From assembly GCF_000293785.1 (NCBI RefSeq), contig NZ_AKZI01000020.1, positions 1-58,444 on the forward strand: DNA of 58,444 bases. Direction: 5' to 3'. This stretch comes from Rhodovulum sp. PH10 (lineage in GTDB: Bacteria > Pseudomonadota > Alphaproteobacteria > Rhizobiales > Xanthobacteraceae). The first letter of the stretch is position 1; each line of letters begins with the position of its first letter. Below, in pieces: positions 24,521 to 33,240 of the stretch. The translations under genes were made by a program, and so were the position numbers. Under the pieces are notes generated by a model. The model worked only from the letters and a program-made list of their open reading frames with translations, was not told where the DNA came from and did not search any database.

Positions 24521-26788
24521 TTGGGAGAGCCACTCTCGAACCCGCCCTTCGGGCAGGCCGACCTCTCGAACTGTGAGCTGGAGCAGATTCACCTCGCCCA
24601 GTCGATTCAGCCGCACGGCGCGCTGATGATGGTGCGGGAAAGCGACGGCACGGTCGTGCAGGCGAGCACCAACGCGGCCGCGTTTCTCGGCCTCGCCGCA
24701 CCGGTGCTCGGGCAAACGCTCGAGGCGATCTCGGCCGGCCTCGCCGAGGCGGTGCGGCCGCATCTCGGCGATCCGCTCGACACCATCCCGCGGGCGATCC
24801 GCTGCCGGATCGGCGGCCGGCTGTACGACGGCCTGCTGCATCGCCCGCCCGGCGAGGGCCTGATCGTCGAGCTGGAGCACGCCGGCGCCGCCGTGCCGCT
24901 CGCCGACCATCTCGCCAAGGCGCTGCAGGCGATCCTCGCCGCCCCCTCGGTGCGCGCCCTGTGCGACGAGGCGGCGCGCGTGTTCAAGACCGCGACCGGC
25001 TACGACCGGGTGATGATCTATCGCTTCGACGAGCAGGGCCACGGCCAGATTTTCTCCGAGCAGCGCGAGCCCGAGCTCGAGCCCTATCTCGGCAACTGGT
25101 ATCCCGCCTCCGACATCCCGCAGATCGCCCGCCGGCTCTACGAGCGCAACCGCGTGCGGGTGCTGGTCGACGTCGCCTACGCGCCCGTGCTGCTGGTGCC
25201 GCGCTACTCGCCGATCACCGGCCGGGATCTCGACATGTCGCTGTGCGCGCTGCGCTCGATGTCGCCGATCCACATCCAGTACCTCAAGAACATGGGGGTG
25301 GGCGCGACGCTGGTCGCCTCGCTGATGGTCGGCGGCAAGCTGTGGGGGCTGGTCTCCTGCCACCATTACGTGCCGCGGGCGGTGTCGTTCGAGGTGCGCG
25401 CGGTGTGTGAGCTGCTCGCGGAAGCGGTCGCAACTCGCATCGCCGCGCTCGAAAGCTTCGTGCAGGCGCAGGCCGAGCTGTCGGTGCGCCGGCTCGAGCA
25501 GCGCATGATCGAGGCGATCGCCCGCGAGGGCGACTGGCGGATGGCGCTGTTCGACAACTCGCAGGCGCTCCTGGTGCCGGTCGGGGCGACCGGCGCGGCG
25601 CTCCTTTACGAGGGCCAGATCCTCACCACCGGCGACGTGCCCGGCACCCCCGACCTGCGCGAGGTCGGCGCATGGCTGGACGCCAAGCCGCGCGAACCCT
25701 TGGTCGCGACCGCTGCGCTCGGCAGCGAGGCGCCCGAGCTCGCCCGGCTCGCGCCGGTCGCCGCCGGGCTGCTCGCCGCCCCGGTGTCGAACACGCCGGG
25801 GGAGTGGCTGATCTGGTTCCGCCCCGAGCGGGTGCGCACCGTCACCTGGGGCGGCGATCCGCTGAAGCCCGTCGAGATCGGCGACAGCCCGACCCAGCTC
25901 TCGCCGCGCCGCTCGTTCGCGAAGTGGCATCAGCTGGTCGAGGGCACCTGCGATTCCTGGTCGGCCGCCGACCTCACCGCCGCGCGGCTGATCAGCGACA
26001 CGGTGACCGACGTCGTGCTGCAGTTCCGCGCGGTCAGCGTGCTGATCGCCCAGCACCAGCTCGACACCGTGCGCAGCCAGGTGGTGATCTCCGACCAGCC
26101 GGCGATCATCGCCGATGCCGACGGCCGCATCCTGCTGTGCAACCCGGCGTTCGACCGGCTGCTGCCGAACGTGCGCAACGATCTCGCCCGCCTCGACGAC
26201 CTCGCGCCGCTGTTCGCCAATCTCGCGGAGATGCGCCAGCGGCTGCGCGACCTCACGCTGCAGCACCGCACCTGGCGCGGCGAGGTGCGGCTCGCGGTCG
26301 GCGACGGCGATGCGAAGCAGCTTTTGGTGCGCGCCGATCCGGTCTTCTCCTCGCCCGGAAAAGTGCTCGGCTTCGTGCTGCTGTTCATGGACATGACCGA
26401 GCGCAAGGCGGCCGAGGCGGCACGCAGCCGCTTCCAGGAGGGCGTGATCGACCGCAACCTGCTCGCCTCGGTGCGGCTCGATCCCAAGGCCGACCACCTC
26501 TATCGCACGCTGCTCTCGCCGGTGGTCGAGAACGCCCAGCTCGCCGCGCTCGAGATCACCGACGGGCTCGACACCGCCCGCATGGCCGAGATGCTGGCGA
26601 GCGTGCAGGCCTCGGTTCAGCGCGCGGCCGAGGTGTTGGCGCATCTCGCCTCGCATTCGATCCGCGCCGAGACCCAGCCGCACGACCCGCGAGCGCAAGA
26701 TGCGCACCCGAACGACGCGCGGGTAGACGAACCCTCCGACGATCCGGTGGCGCCACCGCATCCGATCCGCCCGCGCGACGTGAACTGA
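24521..26788 (+). CDS. bphP: bacteriophytochrome (PAS-GAF-PHY with PAS output, no kinase)
   Basis: 755-aa biliverdin photoreceptor. Cys18 (DLSNCELEQIHLAQ, codon 24572-24574) is the chromophore-binding Cys of the BphP class. The GAF domain shows PASDIPQIARRLYERNRVRV and SPIHIQYLKNMGVGATL plus the CHHY pocket His. The PHY tongue motif PRRSF is present. A PAS/PAC domain (about 525-640) and a helical tail follow; there is no HATPase domain and no kinase phospho-acceptor His. I chose TTG 24521 because GGAG lies 6 nt upstream and the Cys then sits at 18, as in RpBphP1 (Cys20); a GTG at 24431 would add 30 residues. It probably binds PpsR2. Confidence 0.9.
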   Translation: MGEPLSNPPFGQADLSNCELEQIHLAQSIQPHGALMMVRESDGTVVQASTNAAAFLGLAAPVLGQTLEAISAGLAEAVRPHLGDPLDTIPRAIRCRIGGRLYDGLLHRPPGEGLIVELEHAGAAVPLADHLAKALQAILAAPSVRALCDEAARVFKTATGYDRVMIYRFDEQGHGQIFSEQREPELEPYLGNWYPASDIPQIARRLYERNRVRVLVDVAYAPVLLVPRYSPITGRDLDMSLCALRSMSPIHIQYLKNMGVGATLVASLMVGGKLWGLVSCHHYVPRAVSFEVRAVCELLAEAVATRIAALESFVQAQAELSVRRLEQRMIEAIAREGDWRMALFDNSQALLVPVGATGAALLYEGQILTTGDVPGTPDLREVGAWLDAKPREPLVATAALGSEAPELARLAPVAAGLLAAPVSNTPGEWLIWFRPERVRTVTWGGDPLKPVEIGDSPTQLSPRRSFAKWHQLVEGTCDSWSAADLTAARLISDTVTDVVLQFRAVSVLIAQHQLDTVRSQVVISDQPAIIADADGRILLCNPAFDRLLPNVRNDLARLDDLAPLFANLAEMRQRLRDLTLQHRTWRGEVRLAVGDGDAKQLLVRADPVFSSPGKVLGFVLLFMDMTERKAAEAARSRFQEGVIDRNLLASVRLDPKADHLYRTLLSPVVENAQLAALEITDGLDTARMAEMLASVQASVQRAAEVLAHLASHSIRAETQPHDPRAQDAHPNDARVDEPSDDPVAPPHPIRPRDVN

Positions 26789-26916
26789 TCACGCCGACGC
26801 CGGTGTCGCGACGCCCCGACGATCGCCGTGTCGTGACGGCCTGTCGCGACGGTCTGTCGGAACCGGCGGCCTTGCGATACAGTCGCGCCATTGCCGGGCC
26901 GACATTGGAGGATATC

Positions 26917-27591
26917 GTGCGTGGTTCGTTGCTGATCGGATTGTCCCTGGCCGTGCTGCTGCCCGCCGCAGCGGGCGCTCAGACCCCGATGACCCTGACC
27001 ATCAAGCGGCTCGCCGTCGACGTCGCGGCGCCGTTCGCGACGCCCGAGGCGGCGTCGAAGATCGAGGCGGCGGGCGGCGCCGACTCGCTGACGAGCGGCG
27101 CGAAGTTCGGCGTCTCGGCGACCCCCGCGGAGGGCAAGCCGCGCATCGCCTTCGAGCTCGCGACGATCTCCGGCTGGCCGCAGGCAAAGATCGGCGAGGC
27201 GCCGAAATGCACCGCGGTCGCCGGCGAGACCTTGTGCCTCGCCACCCCGGTGGTTTCCACCCGCACCACCACCCTGACGGTTCACGGCGAGCTGGCGCTG
27301 CCGGCCGAGCCGAGCGGCCCGACCCGCGCGGGCTTGCGCGAATGCATGCTCGGCATCGACGACGGCTTGCTGATCGGCGCGATCCGCCTGCCGAACGCCT
27401 CGCTGCCGGCGATCAAGGCCGCGGTCGAGGCCTGCCTCGCGGCCAAGAAGATCGATCTCACCGAGCAGCCGAAGCCGGGCCTGTTCGCAAAGATCTTCCG
27501 CTGGGGATCGGCCGAGGACGAGCCTACGCCGAAGCCGGACGTCGCGGTCGGCCTCTATGCCACCGCCGGCGACGAGCCCTGGACGGAGTGA
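26917..27591 (+). CDS. secreted protein of unknown function
   Basis: 224-aa protein with a clear signal peptide (LLIGLSLAVLLPAAAGAQ, cleavage after residue about 21). The mature part has beta-strand-like segments and several Cys (KCTAV, ETLCLA, RECMLG, EACLA) that could form two disulfides in the periplasm. No domain recognised. GTG 26917 has GGAGG at 26907-26911. It lies 128 bp after the bacteriophytochrome gene on the same strand and before a strong terminator, so it is probably the last gene of the ppsR2-bphP unit. Confidence 0.72.
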   Translation: MRGSLLIGLSLAVLLPAAAGAQTPMTLTIKRLAVDVAAPFATPEAASKIEAAGGADSLTSGAKFGVSATPAEGKPRIAFELATISGWPQAKIGEAPKCTAVAGETLCLATPVVSTRTTTLTVHGELALPAEPSGPTRAGLRECMLGIDDGLLIGAIRLPNASLPAIKAAVEACLAAKKIDLTEQPKPGLFAKIFRWGSAEDEPTPKPDVAVGLYATAGDEPWTE

Positions 27592-27752
27592 GCCCGGCGG
27601 GAGTGATCCCGGAGGGAGCGAGCCGCGACCGATCGATCCCGGCGGCGGGAAACGACGACCTCGTCTGGAGCGGCCGCGACGCGGCCATCTCCGGGGACGA
27701 GGTCGAACACCTTCACCGTCGGCACGTCGGCAGCATCTCGTCCCGATCGGCA

Positions 27753-27787
27753 GCGGGTGGCGCATTCGCCGCCCGCTTTCTTTTTTT
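27753..27787 (+). terminator. intrinsic terminator after the ppsR2-bphP region
   Basis: A 10-bp stem (27753-27762 with 27767-27776, one G-U pair) and a CATT loop are followed by an 11-nt tract of T with a single C (27777-27787). It ends plus-strand transcription before the convergent heme oxygenase gene. Confidence 0.85.
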
Positions 27788-27865
27788 CGCGCGTCGGGAG
27801 GCTTCGGGGCCGCCGAGCGGGCGCCGAAGAGAATGGCCGAAGAAGAAAACAGCCGGAGAGAACGA

Positions 27866-28696
27866 TCAACCGCCGGCGGCGGCTGGCGAGGGCTCGCCCG
27901 AGCCGCTGGCGATCGCGTCGTGCACCGCCCAGAACAGCGCGATGTTGAGGCGGAACGCGCGCATCGCCTCGGACAGGATCACGTCGCAGCGCTCGGTCTC
28001 GAAGGCGGCGCGGTCGAGCGCATCGCGGTAGCGGCCCTTGTACGAATCGAGCGAGACGATGGTGGCGAACTCGTAGAGCGAGCGCGCCTCGCTGCCGAGG
28101 CCGAGGGTTTGCGCCAGCACCCGGCCGACCACCTGCCCCCCCGAGAGGTCGCCGAGATAGCGCGTGTAGGCGTGGCCGATCAGCCCGACGCCGTCGCCCT
28201 CGGCCGCCGCCTCGACCGCGGCCGCGTAGTGCGCGCCGGCCGGCAGCAGCGGCACCCTTTCGGCGAAATCCGAACCGCACAGGCTGACGAGATCCTGGGC
28301 GATGGCGTTCGCCCGGTAAACCTCGGGCCGCGCCATCAACTGCACCGCGGGGTCGTGGCGATGCCGCTCGAGCCCGCGCTCCAGCGCGTCGTAGACGGGA
28401 TGGAGGTTGCGCAGCAGCAGCGCATAGGCTTCGCGGGTGGCGCGGCCGCGCACAATGTCGCTGATCACGCCGGAACGCTCGGCCCGGCGATGCAGCGGCG
28501 CGGTCAGGTCGCGCAGCGCGTTCGACAGGCCGACCCGCCGGATCTCCTCGGGTGACGGAACCCCGCTGTCGACCTCGGTGCCGGCCGCGCGGTCGGACCG
28601 CTCGTCGCGGGCGCGCTCGGCCTCGCTGCGCGTGTCGCGGGTCGCCTGTTCGCCGCGGCGCCTCTCGGCATCGGCGCGCTGGTTCTCGTCGCTCAT
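27866..28696 (-). CDS. hmuO: heme oxygenase (biliverdin producer for the bacteriophytochrome)
   Basis: 276-aa HO-family enzyme converting heme to biliverdin, the bacteriophytochrome chromophore. The proximal ligand is His69 (APLHRRAERSG) and the distal-helix signature is GHAYTRYLGDLSGGQ. A charged N-terminal extension of about 50 residues (Arg/Glu/Asp-rich) precedes the catalytic domain. ATG 28694-28696 has GGAGGG upstream. It is convergent to the bphP unit and downstream of the puf terminator, so it needs its own promoter in the repeat-rich region upstream. Confidence 0.9.
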   Translation of the reverse strand: MSDENQRADAERRRGEQATRDTRSEAERARDERSDRAAGTEVDSGVPSPEEIRRVGLSNALRDLTAPLHRRAERSGVISDIVRGRATREAYALLLRNLHPVYDALERGLERHRHDPAVQLMARPEVYRANAIAQDLVSLCGSDFAERVPLLPAGAHYAAAVEAAAEGDGVGLIGHAYTRYLGDLSGGQVVGRVLAQTLGLGSEARSLYEFATIVSLDSYKGRYRDALDRAAFETERCDVILSEAMRAFRLNIALFWAVHDAIASGSGEPSPAAAGG

Positions 28697-28943
28697 CGGG
28701 CCCTCCGGCATCACCGGATCAAACGCCGAACCCGTGCCGAAATCAACGCACCGCGCCGCAGGGCCGCCGTGCGGCCGGTTTCTTGGTTCCTATACGAGCG
28801 TTACGACGACACCACTACCGTAGGACGGTTCGGCCCGCGCCCCGGCATCCGCGCAGCGGCACCCGCGCGAGGTTGTCGGCGCGACGTTGCCCGCGGGCGC
28901 CTCGACCCGCGCCGCGTGTCTCCGGACATCCGCGGGGATTTCT

Positions 28944-29048
28944 GCGAACAGCGAATAGCGAGTGGCGAATAGCGAATACCGAGTGGCGAATAGCGAATAG
29001 CGAATAGCGAGCAGCAAGTGGCGAGTGGCGAGTGGCGAGTGGCGAGTG
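28944..29048. repeat. 15-unit heptamer array GCGAATA/GCGAGTG
   Basis: Fifteen contiguous 7-bp units run from 28944 to 29048. Two main types alternate in blocks: GCGAATA (six copies) and GCGAGTG (five copies), with variants GCGAACA, CCGAGTG, GCGAGCA and GCAAGTG. A degenerate GGAATA-GCGAAC tail follows to about 29061. Confidence 0.9.
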
Positions 29049-29233
29049 GGAATAGCGAACCTCGACGACCGCCGCGCCAGCCGGTCCACCCGGTCACGAG
29101 CGGGTCCGGAGACAGCTTCGGGGGAGCGAGCTCCAGGAGCGCGCCTTCAGGCGCAAGCCCGAGTGCCACAATCCGGCGGGACGAGCCGCGGTGGCGAGAT
29201 CCAATCCGGGGACGTGCCCCAGGCGGGGCCGCG

Positions 29234-29311
29234 GGGACGAGTCCCAGGGACGAGGCGCTGGGACGAGTTGCAGGGACGAGTCCCGGGGACGAGTCCCCGG
29301 ACGAGGCCCCA
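29234..29311. repeat. 13-bp tandem repeat with GGGACGAGTCCC-type units
   Basis: Units start at 29234, 29247, 29260, 29273, 29286 and 29299, each 13 bp and beginning GGGACGAG or GGACGAG. Three carry the small inverted repeat GGGAC-GA-GTCCC. Confidence 0.88.
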
Positions 29312-29347
29312 AAAATTCGGCGTTGTCGGCCGGAGCCGACAACGCCG
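29311..29347 (-). terminator. intrinsic terminator of the puf operon
   Basis: A perfect 13-bp stem (29318-29330 with 29335-29347) and a 4-nt loop are followed, reading on the minus strand, by AATTTTTGGGG. It lies 66 bp after the pufC stop. Confidence 0.88.
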
Positions 29348-29413
29348 TTGCTGACGAGGTTTCGCCGCATCGTCGGCGAGCCGCCCTGGGCGACCCGCGC
29401 GACGGTGCCGGGC

Positions 29414-30460
29414 TCACTTCGCGGCGGACGCCGTCCGAGCCGGTGCGGGGCCGACCAGGATCGGGTAGTCCTTGATCATGGCGGCGCCGTACAGCGGCTT
29501 CGCCACGCCCGCGTGACAGGTCGTGCAGTTGACCTTCGCCACGTCGCCCTGCGGCCCGAGCCGGTTGGCCGGGAACACCGGCTTCAGAGGCTCGAGGTAG
29601 TCGTTGTTGAGCGCCCGCACCATGCGGATCGCATACCACGCGGTCGAACGCTGCGGGGTCGACTGATCCCACGACATGAACGAGCGCGAGTTGTGGCAGT
29701 AGGTGCAGTTGACGCCCAACGCCTGCGAGATGTGACCCATCAGGCCGTAGGTCGCCTCGGTCGCCTGCATCGACGGGACGTTCTTGCCGTGCAGCACCCG
29801 GGTGGGCACCACGCGGATCTCGTCCGTCTTCTGCAGGAAGGGCGCGAACGGCTGGTTCTGCACCGCCATGAAGGCGACGTTCTCGGAGCCGGTCGCGAGG
29901 TTCTGCGCCGGCCGGTTGCCGACGATGTTGAACGGCTGGCTACGCTTCGGCAGGAACCAGGCATTGGCCGGGACCGGCTGACCGCGGTGGCAGGCGAAGC
30001 ACGAGACGCCGGTGTCGGCGACGTGCGTCTTCCACGAGCCGTTGATGTAACGCACCATCTCGAGCATCCGACGGGAGACGATCTTGGTGTACGGCCGCTC
30101 GGCCGCGTAATCGTTCTCGTCGTGGCAGTAGACGCACCCCTGCTGCGGGGCGACCCACGCCGTGATGTCGGACATCAGCCGCAGGAAGTCGGCCTCGTCC
30201 ATCGAGCCGAGGATCGGCACGTTCTTGTAGACGGAGGCGGCCGTGTGGCCGGCCTTGTCGGACGGCGGGGTCGGCTCCGGCAGCTGGTTGGCGCCGACCT
30301 TGATCCGCTCGAGCCGCGGGTTGGTGTTCTCGACCATGCCCAGTCCGCGGAAGCCACGCTGCACGGTGTCGATCGGCGGAGCCTCGAACACGATGATGCA
30401 GAAGATGGCGAAGGCCGCCGCGCCGAACACGGCGATCATGCCAGCGATGAACTTGTTCAT
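29414..30460 (-). CDS. pufC: PufC, tetraheme cytochrome subunit of the reaction centre
   Basis: 348-aa cytochrome that re-reduces the photo-oxidised special pair. Four CxxCH heme sites are present: CVYCH (109-113), CFACH (154-158), CTYCH and CTTCH. Axial ligands known from the Blastochloris viridis structure have counterparts: FLRLM (Met96), [14 protein letters not shown] and KTHVADTG (His146). The N-terminus is a hydrophobic span with Cys21, but AIFC lacks the small residue of a lipobox, so it may be an uncleaved membrane anchor instead of a lipoprotein. ATG overlaps the pufM stop (ATGA). Confidence 0.97.
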   Translation of the reverse strand: MNKFIAGMIAVFGAAAFAIFCIIVFEAPPIDTVQRGFRGLGMVENTNPRLERIKVGANQLPEPTPPSDKAGHTAASVYKNVPILGSMDEADFLRLMSDITAWVAPQQGCVYCHDENDYAAERPYTKIVSRRMLEMVRYINGSWKTHVADTGVSCFACHRGQPVPANAWFLPKRSQPFNIVGNRPAQNLATGSENVAFMAVQNQPFAPFLQKTDEIRVVPTRVLHGKNVPSMQATEATYGLMGHISQALGVNCTYCHNSRSFMSWDQSTPQRSTAWYAIRMVRALNNDYLEPLKPVFPANRLGPQGDVAKVNCTTCHAGVAKPLYGAAMIKDYPILVGPAPARTASAAK

Positions 30461-31434
30461 GGCATTGCTCCCGTCAGCGTGGTGGGATCGACGACGGGCG
30501 GGAACACCGCCGGATAGGACGGCACCAGGCCGTGCTTGATGCCCCACAGGAACCAGTTGTCGACCACGGTTCCCGTCAGCAGCATGCCGATGCCACCGGT
30601 CAGCGGGCACAGCACCGCGAACCACCACGCCCACCGATGGATGGACTCGGCCGTCGCGTTGAAGCCCATGGTCCAGCGCCAGAACAAGGCACCGCGCTCG
30701 TAGGCCGTCCCGCGGTCGACGATCTGCTCGACCTCACGGTCGCCGCCGTAATGGCTCATCGCCAGCACGGTCGCGCCATGCATCGCGAACAGCACGGCCG
30801 AACCGTACAGGAAGGCGATCGAGAGCATGTGGAACGGGTTGTAGTAGAGGTTCCCGTAGCGGATCGAGAACGCCGCGGTCCAGTCGAGGTGCGGGAAGAT
30901 GCCGAACGGCACCGCCTCGGCCCAGCTGCCCAGGATCACCGGGCGGATGAAGCCGATCACCAGATAGAGCCAGATCGCCGACGCGAACGCCCAGGCGAGA
31001 TGGGTGCCCATGCCGAGCACCAGCGCGCGGCGATAGACCCGGATCCACCACAGGATGATCGAGGCGGTGAGGAAGAAGCCGGCGATCTGCCACCAGCCGC
31101 CCTCGGCGAGCGGCGCGAAGCCGATCCCGTACTGCGGCGGCGGCGGCTCGAGCGCGAGCCAGGGCAGCTGACGGACGAACTGGATCGGATCCCAGTTCAC
31201 CGACCCCAGCATGTTGAGCCCGATGATGAAGATCGCCAACGACCCGAACAGCACGGAGGCGAGCCCGGTCCAGCCGAGATAGATCGGCCCGATCTGCGCG
31301 TCACCGAACTTGCCCAGCCAGTAGGAGAAGCCGCCCTTGCCCAACCGGATCCCGACGATGCCGTCGAGCGGCACACCGGCATAGGCGGGGCCCCGGACCT
31401 GAACCCGGGTGAAGATGTTTTGATACTCGGCCAT
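30457..31434 (-). CDS. pufM: PufM, reaction centre M subunit
   Basis: 325-aa five-helix core subunit. The fourth-helix pattern [17 protein letters not shown] carries the special-pair His, and [18 protein letters not shown] and [13 protein letters not shown] carry the non-heme iron His/Glu ligands and QA pocket. The C-terminus is extended ([16 protein letters not shown]), as in M subunits that bind a tetraheme cytochrome. Gap to pufL is 15 bp. Confidence 0.98.
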   Translation of the reverse strand: MAEYQNIFTRVQVRGPAYAGVPLDGIVGIRLGKGGFSYWLGKFGDAQIGPIYLGWTGLASVLFGSLAIFIIGLNMLGSVNWDPIQFVRQLPWLALEPPPPQYGIGFAPLAEGGWWQIAGFFLTASIILWWIRVYRRALVLGMGTHLAWAFASAIWLYLVIGFIRPVILGSWAEAVPFGIFPHLDWTAAFSIRYGNLYYNPFHMLSIAFLYGSAVLFAMHGATVLAMSHYGGDREVEQIVDRGTAYERGALFWRWTMGFNATAESIHRWAWWFAVLCPLTGGIGMLLTGTVVDNWFLWGIKHGLVPSYPAVFPPVVDPTTLTGAMP

Positions 31435-31449
31435 CGAGGAACTCCCTTC

Positions 31450-32274
31450 CTATGACCAGATCGGAAGGTCGAGCCACCAGCTCCACCACTCCGGCCAGCC
31501 ACGGGTCCAGAACGGTCCGCTGATGATGATGCAGACGGCGCTCCAGAACGCCGCGCTGATCGCGAGGAACAGGCCGAGCCGATGAATGGCGAGCGTGCCG
31601 ATCGAGTAGCCGATCGTGTCGCGGAAGATGGTGTTCTCGTGCTCCGCCCCCTTGACCTTCTCGCCCTCGCCCGGATTGGACGCCGACAGGATCAAGGACC
31701 CGTGCATCGCCAGCGCCAGGCACGTCGTGAAGAAGAACGTGATCGCGAGGCAATGAGCGGGGTTGTAGTGGAAGTGAAGGAATTGGTAACCCGTGTTCGA
31801 CACCCAATCGAGATGGCTCATGATGCCGTAGGGGAAGCCGTGCCCCCAGGCCCCGAGCAGCACCGGACGAATCACCACCAGCGAGAAATACGCGAAGATC
31901 GCAAAGCTGAACGCAACCGGGATGTGGTAGCCCATGCCGAGCTTGCGGGCGATCTCGGCCTGGCGCAGCGCCCACGAGACGAATGCTCCCAGCGCGCACA
32001 CCGTGATGAGCTGCCAGAAGCCGCCTTCCTTCAGCGGGGCCAGTCCGAGCCCGTATTTGAGATCGGGCGGTGCGATGTTGATCTGCCAAATGTTCCACGT
32101 CGGCCCGAGGGCCGCCGCATAGACGATCAGAAGGGTCCCGAGGGTCGCGAAGACGATCGTCGTGACTCCGAAGAAGCCGACGTAGAATGGCCCCACCCAG
32201 AAGTCGAACAGGTCCCCCCCGATCAACGTCCCCCCGCGGACGCGATACTTTCTCTCAAAACTGAGCATAGCCAT
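31450..32274 (-). CDS. pufL: PufL, reaction centre L subunit
   Basis: 274-aa five-helix core subunit starting [20 protein letters not shown], the standard L N-terminus. [18 protein letters not shown] holds the accessory and special-pair His, [13 protein letters not shown] and [11 protein letters not shown] the iron ligands and QB site. ATG 32272-32274 has GGAGGA 6 nt upstream. It follows the 106-bp pufA-pufL spacer containing the mRNA-stabilising hairpin. Confidence 0.98.
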   Translation of the reverse strand: MAMLSFERKYRVRGGTLIGGDLFDFWVGPFYVGFFGVTTIVFATLGTLLIVYAAALGPTWNIWQINIAPPDLKYGLGLAPLKEGGFWQLITVCALGAFVSWALRQAEIARKLGMGYHIPVAFSFAIFAYFSLVVIRPVLLGAWGHGFPYGIMSHLDWVSNTGYQFLHFHYNPAHCLAITFFFTTCLALAMHGSLILSASNPGEGEKVKGAEHENTIFRDTIGYSIGTLAIHRLGLFLAISAAFWSAVCIIISGPFWTRGWPEWWSWWLDLPIWS

Positions 32275-32325
32275 GCTCGATCCTCCGCTCGGGAAGCGCC
32301 GCCAGCGCCACCCCGTTACCGAATT

Positions 32326-32370
32326 CCGGTGGCGGGCGTGATGCACGCCGGCACCACGCCCGCCAACCGG
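32326..32370 (-). promoter_or_regulatory. pufA-pufL intercistronic hairpin
   Basis: A perfect 10-bp stem (32331-32340 with 32355-32364) extends by five more pairs around one bulged A, with a 14-nt loop. In Rhodobacter the equivalent structure protects the pufBA 3' end from exonucleases, giving excess LH1 over reaction-centre message. No T-tract, so it should not terminate. Confidence 0.8.
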
Positions 32371-32380
32371 TCCAAACGGC

Positions 32381-32563
32381 TCAGCTCAGGGAGACCGGCA
32401 TCTCGATCGACGCCGCCTTCGCCGGAACCTGCGGATACTCCAGCCAGTTCAGGCGGGAGGTGCCGAGGAGGATGAAGTGGATCAGAAGCGCCAGGATGGT
32501 CAGGAACGTGAACAGAGCAACCAGGACCCGACGCGGATCAAACAGCAACCAGATCTTCCACAT
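32381..32563 (-). CDS. pufA: PufA, LH1 alpha polypeptide
   Basis: 60-aa single-span antenna peptide. [18 protein letters not shown] is the classic alpha N-terminus; the bacteriochlorophyll-ligating His is in [20 protein letters not shown] 15-20 residue C-terminal extension follows the membrane helix. GGGAGA lies 8 nt upstream of the ATG. Gap to pufB is 21 bp. Confidence 0.98.
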   Translation of the reverse strand: MWKIWLLFDPRRVLVALFTFLTILALLIHFILLGTSRLNWLEYPQVPAKAASIEMPVSLS

Positions 32564-32584
32564 GTCTCATTCTCCCGCTTGGAA

Positions 32585-32782
32585 TTAGACCAGAGAGGTC
32601 AGGGTCTCGAGCAGCGCCCAGCCGGCAGGGGCCTTCTGGAGCCACGGACGGAAATTCCACGCGAGAACGTGGGCGACGAGGGCCACGACGATGAAGCCGA
32701 TGAAGCTGGAAACGAAGATGGCGTGGAATTCCTTCGCCTCAGCCTCGGTCAGACCTGACAAAGACGTTTCTCTCTCAGCCAT
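32585..32782 (-). CDS. pufB: PufB, LH1 beta polypeptide
   Basis: 65-aa single-span antenna peptide. The beta signature [18 protein letters not shown] precedes the membrane helix, and the ligating His is in [22 protein letters not shown] lies 7 nt upstream. First antenna gene of the superoperon; the PufQ-like gene is 122 bp upstream and shares a similar start region. Confidence 0.98.
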   Translation of the reverse strand: MAERETSLSGLTEAEAKEFHAIFVSSFIGFIVVALVAHVLAWNFRPWLQKAPAGWALLETLTSLV

Positions 32783-32904
32783 GGAGATACTCTCCGATGA
32801 ATGGCCTTGCGGCCGTTACCGCGCCCATCCCGCGCGGCTTGGGATGTCGTGGCGAGCCACGACGATCTCTCGCCCGGCTAACGTCGGGCAAGCGTGCGAT
32901 CCCG

Positions 32905-33132
32905 TCATCCCATGAAAGCGAACGGAACGTATTTGCAGGCCGCGGCCTTCGCTTCGGCAATGACGGATTTTTCACCTTCGGCGCCGCCTTCGATGCGCAT
33001 GGCACGCATCACGACCCGACGTCCGATGGCCTCCAGCAGGAAGGCGAAGAAGGCCAGGGCGAAAATGAGCCGGAAATCCGTCGACTCCTTCTCGCGAAGG
33101 CCCGGCATGAGCCGCTCCGTTCTCTCAGCCAT
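32905..33132 (-). CDS. PufQ-like small membrane protein (pufQ position), LH1-beta-like N-terminus
   Basis: 75-aa protein between bchZ and pufB, the place of pufQ in Rhodobacter. It has a polar N-terminus, one hydrophobic span (DFRLIFALAFFAFLLEAIG, about residues 19-37) and a basic/charged C-terminus with one Cys. The [DE]F-x-L-x-F-x-L pattern recalls PufQ; the N-terminus MAERTERLMPGLREKEST also resembles PufB ([18 protein letters not shown]). The beta-chain His is replaced (GRRVV instead of VAHVL), so it should not bind bacteriochlorophyll like PufB. GGAGGG lies 7 nt upstream. Exact family uncertain. Confidence 0.7.
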   Translation of the reverse strand: MAERTERLMPGLREKESTDFRLIFALAFFAFLLEAIGRRVVMRAMRIEGGAEGEKSVIAEAKAAACKYVPFAFMG

Positions 33133-33240
33133 GAGGACACCCTCCTGTTGAATTCAAGATCGCCGGCGCAGGCGCTCGGCGGAAATCGAAAGCTGATGAA
33201 ATGACGGCGACGCCAACGCGAGCACCGGTGCGTATTCCTA

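Larger units (their letters stand above)
28697..29413. other. 717-bp gene-free interval between pufC and hmuO
   Basis: No credible gene. It holds a heptamer array (28944-29048), a 13-bp tandem repeat (29234-29311) and the pufC terminator (29311-29347). Any hmuO promoter must lie here, but I could not assign one. Confidence 0.7.

Noticed and set aside
28944-29311. Possible CRISPR array in the pufC-hmuO interval
   Set aside because: Units are 7 and 13 bp with no spacers; simple tandem repeats, and no cas genes in the window.
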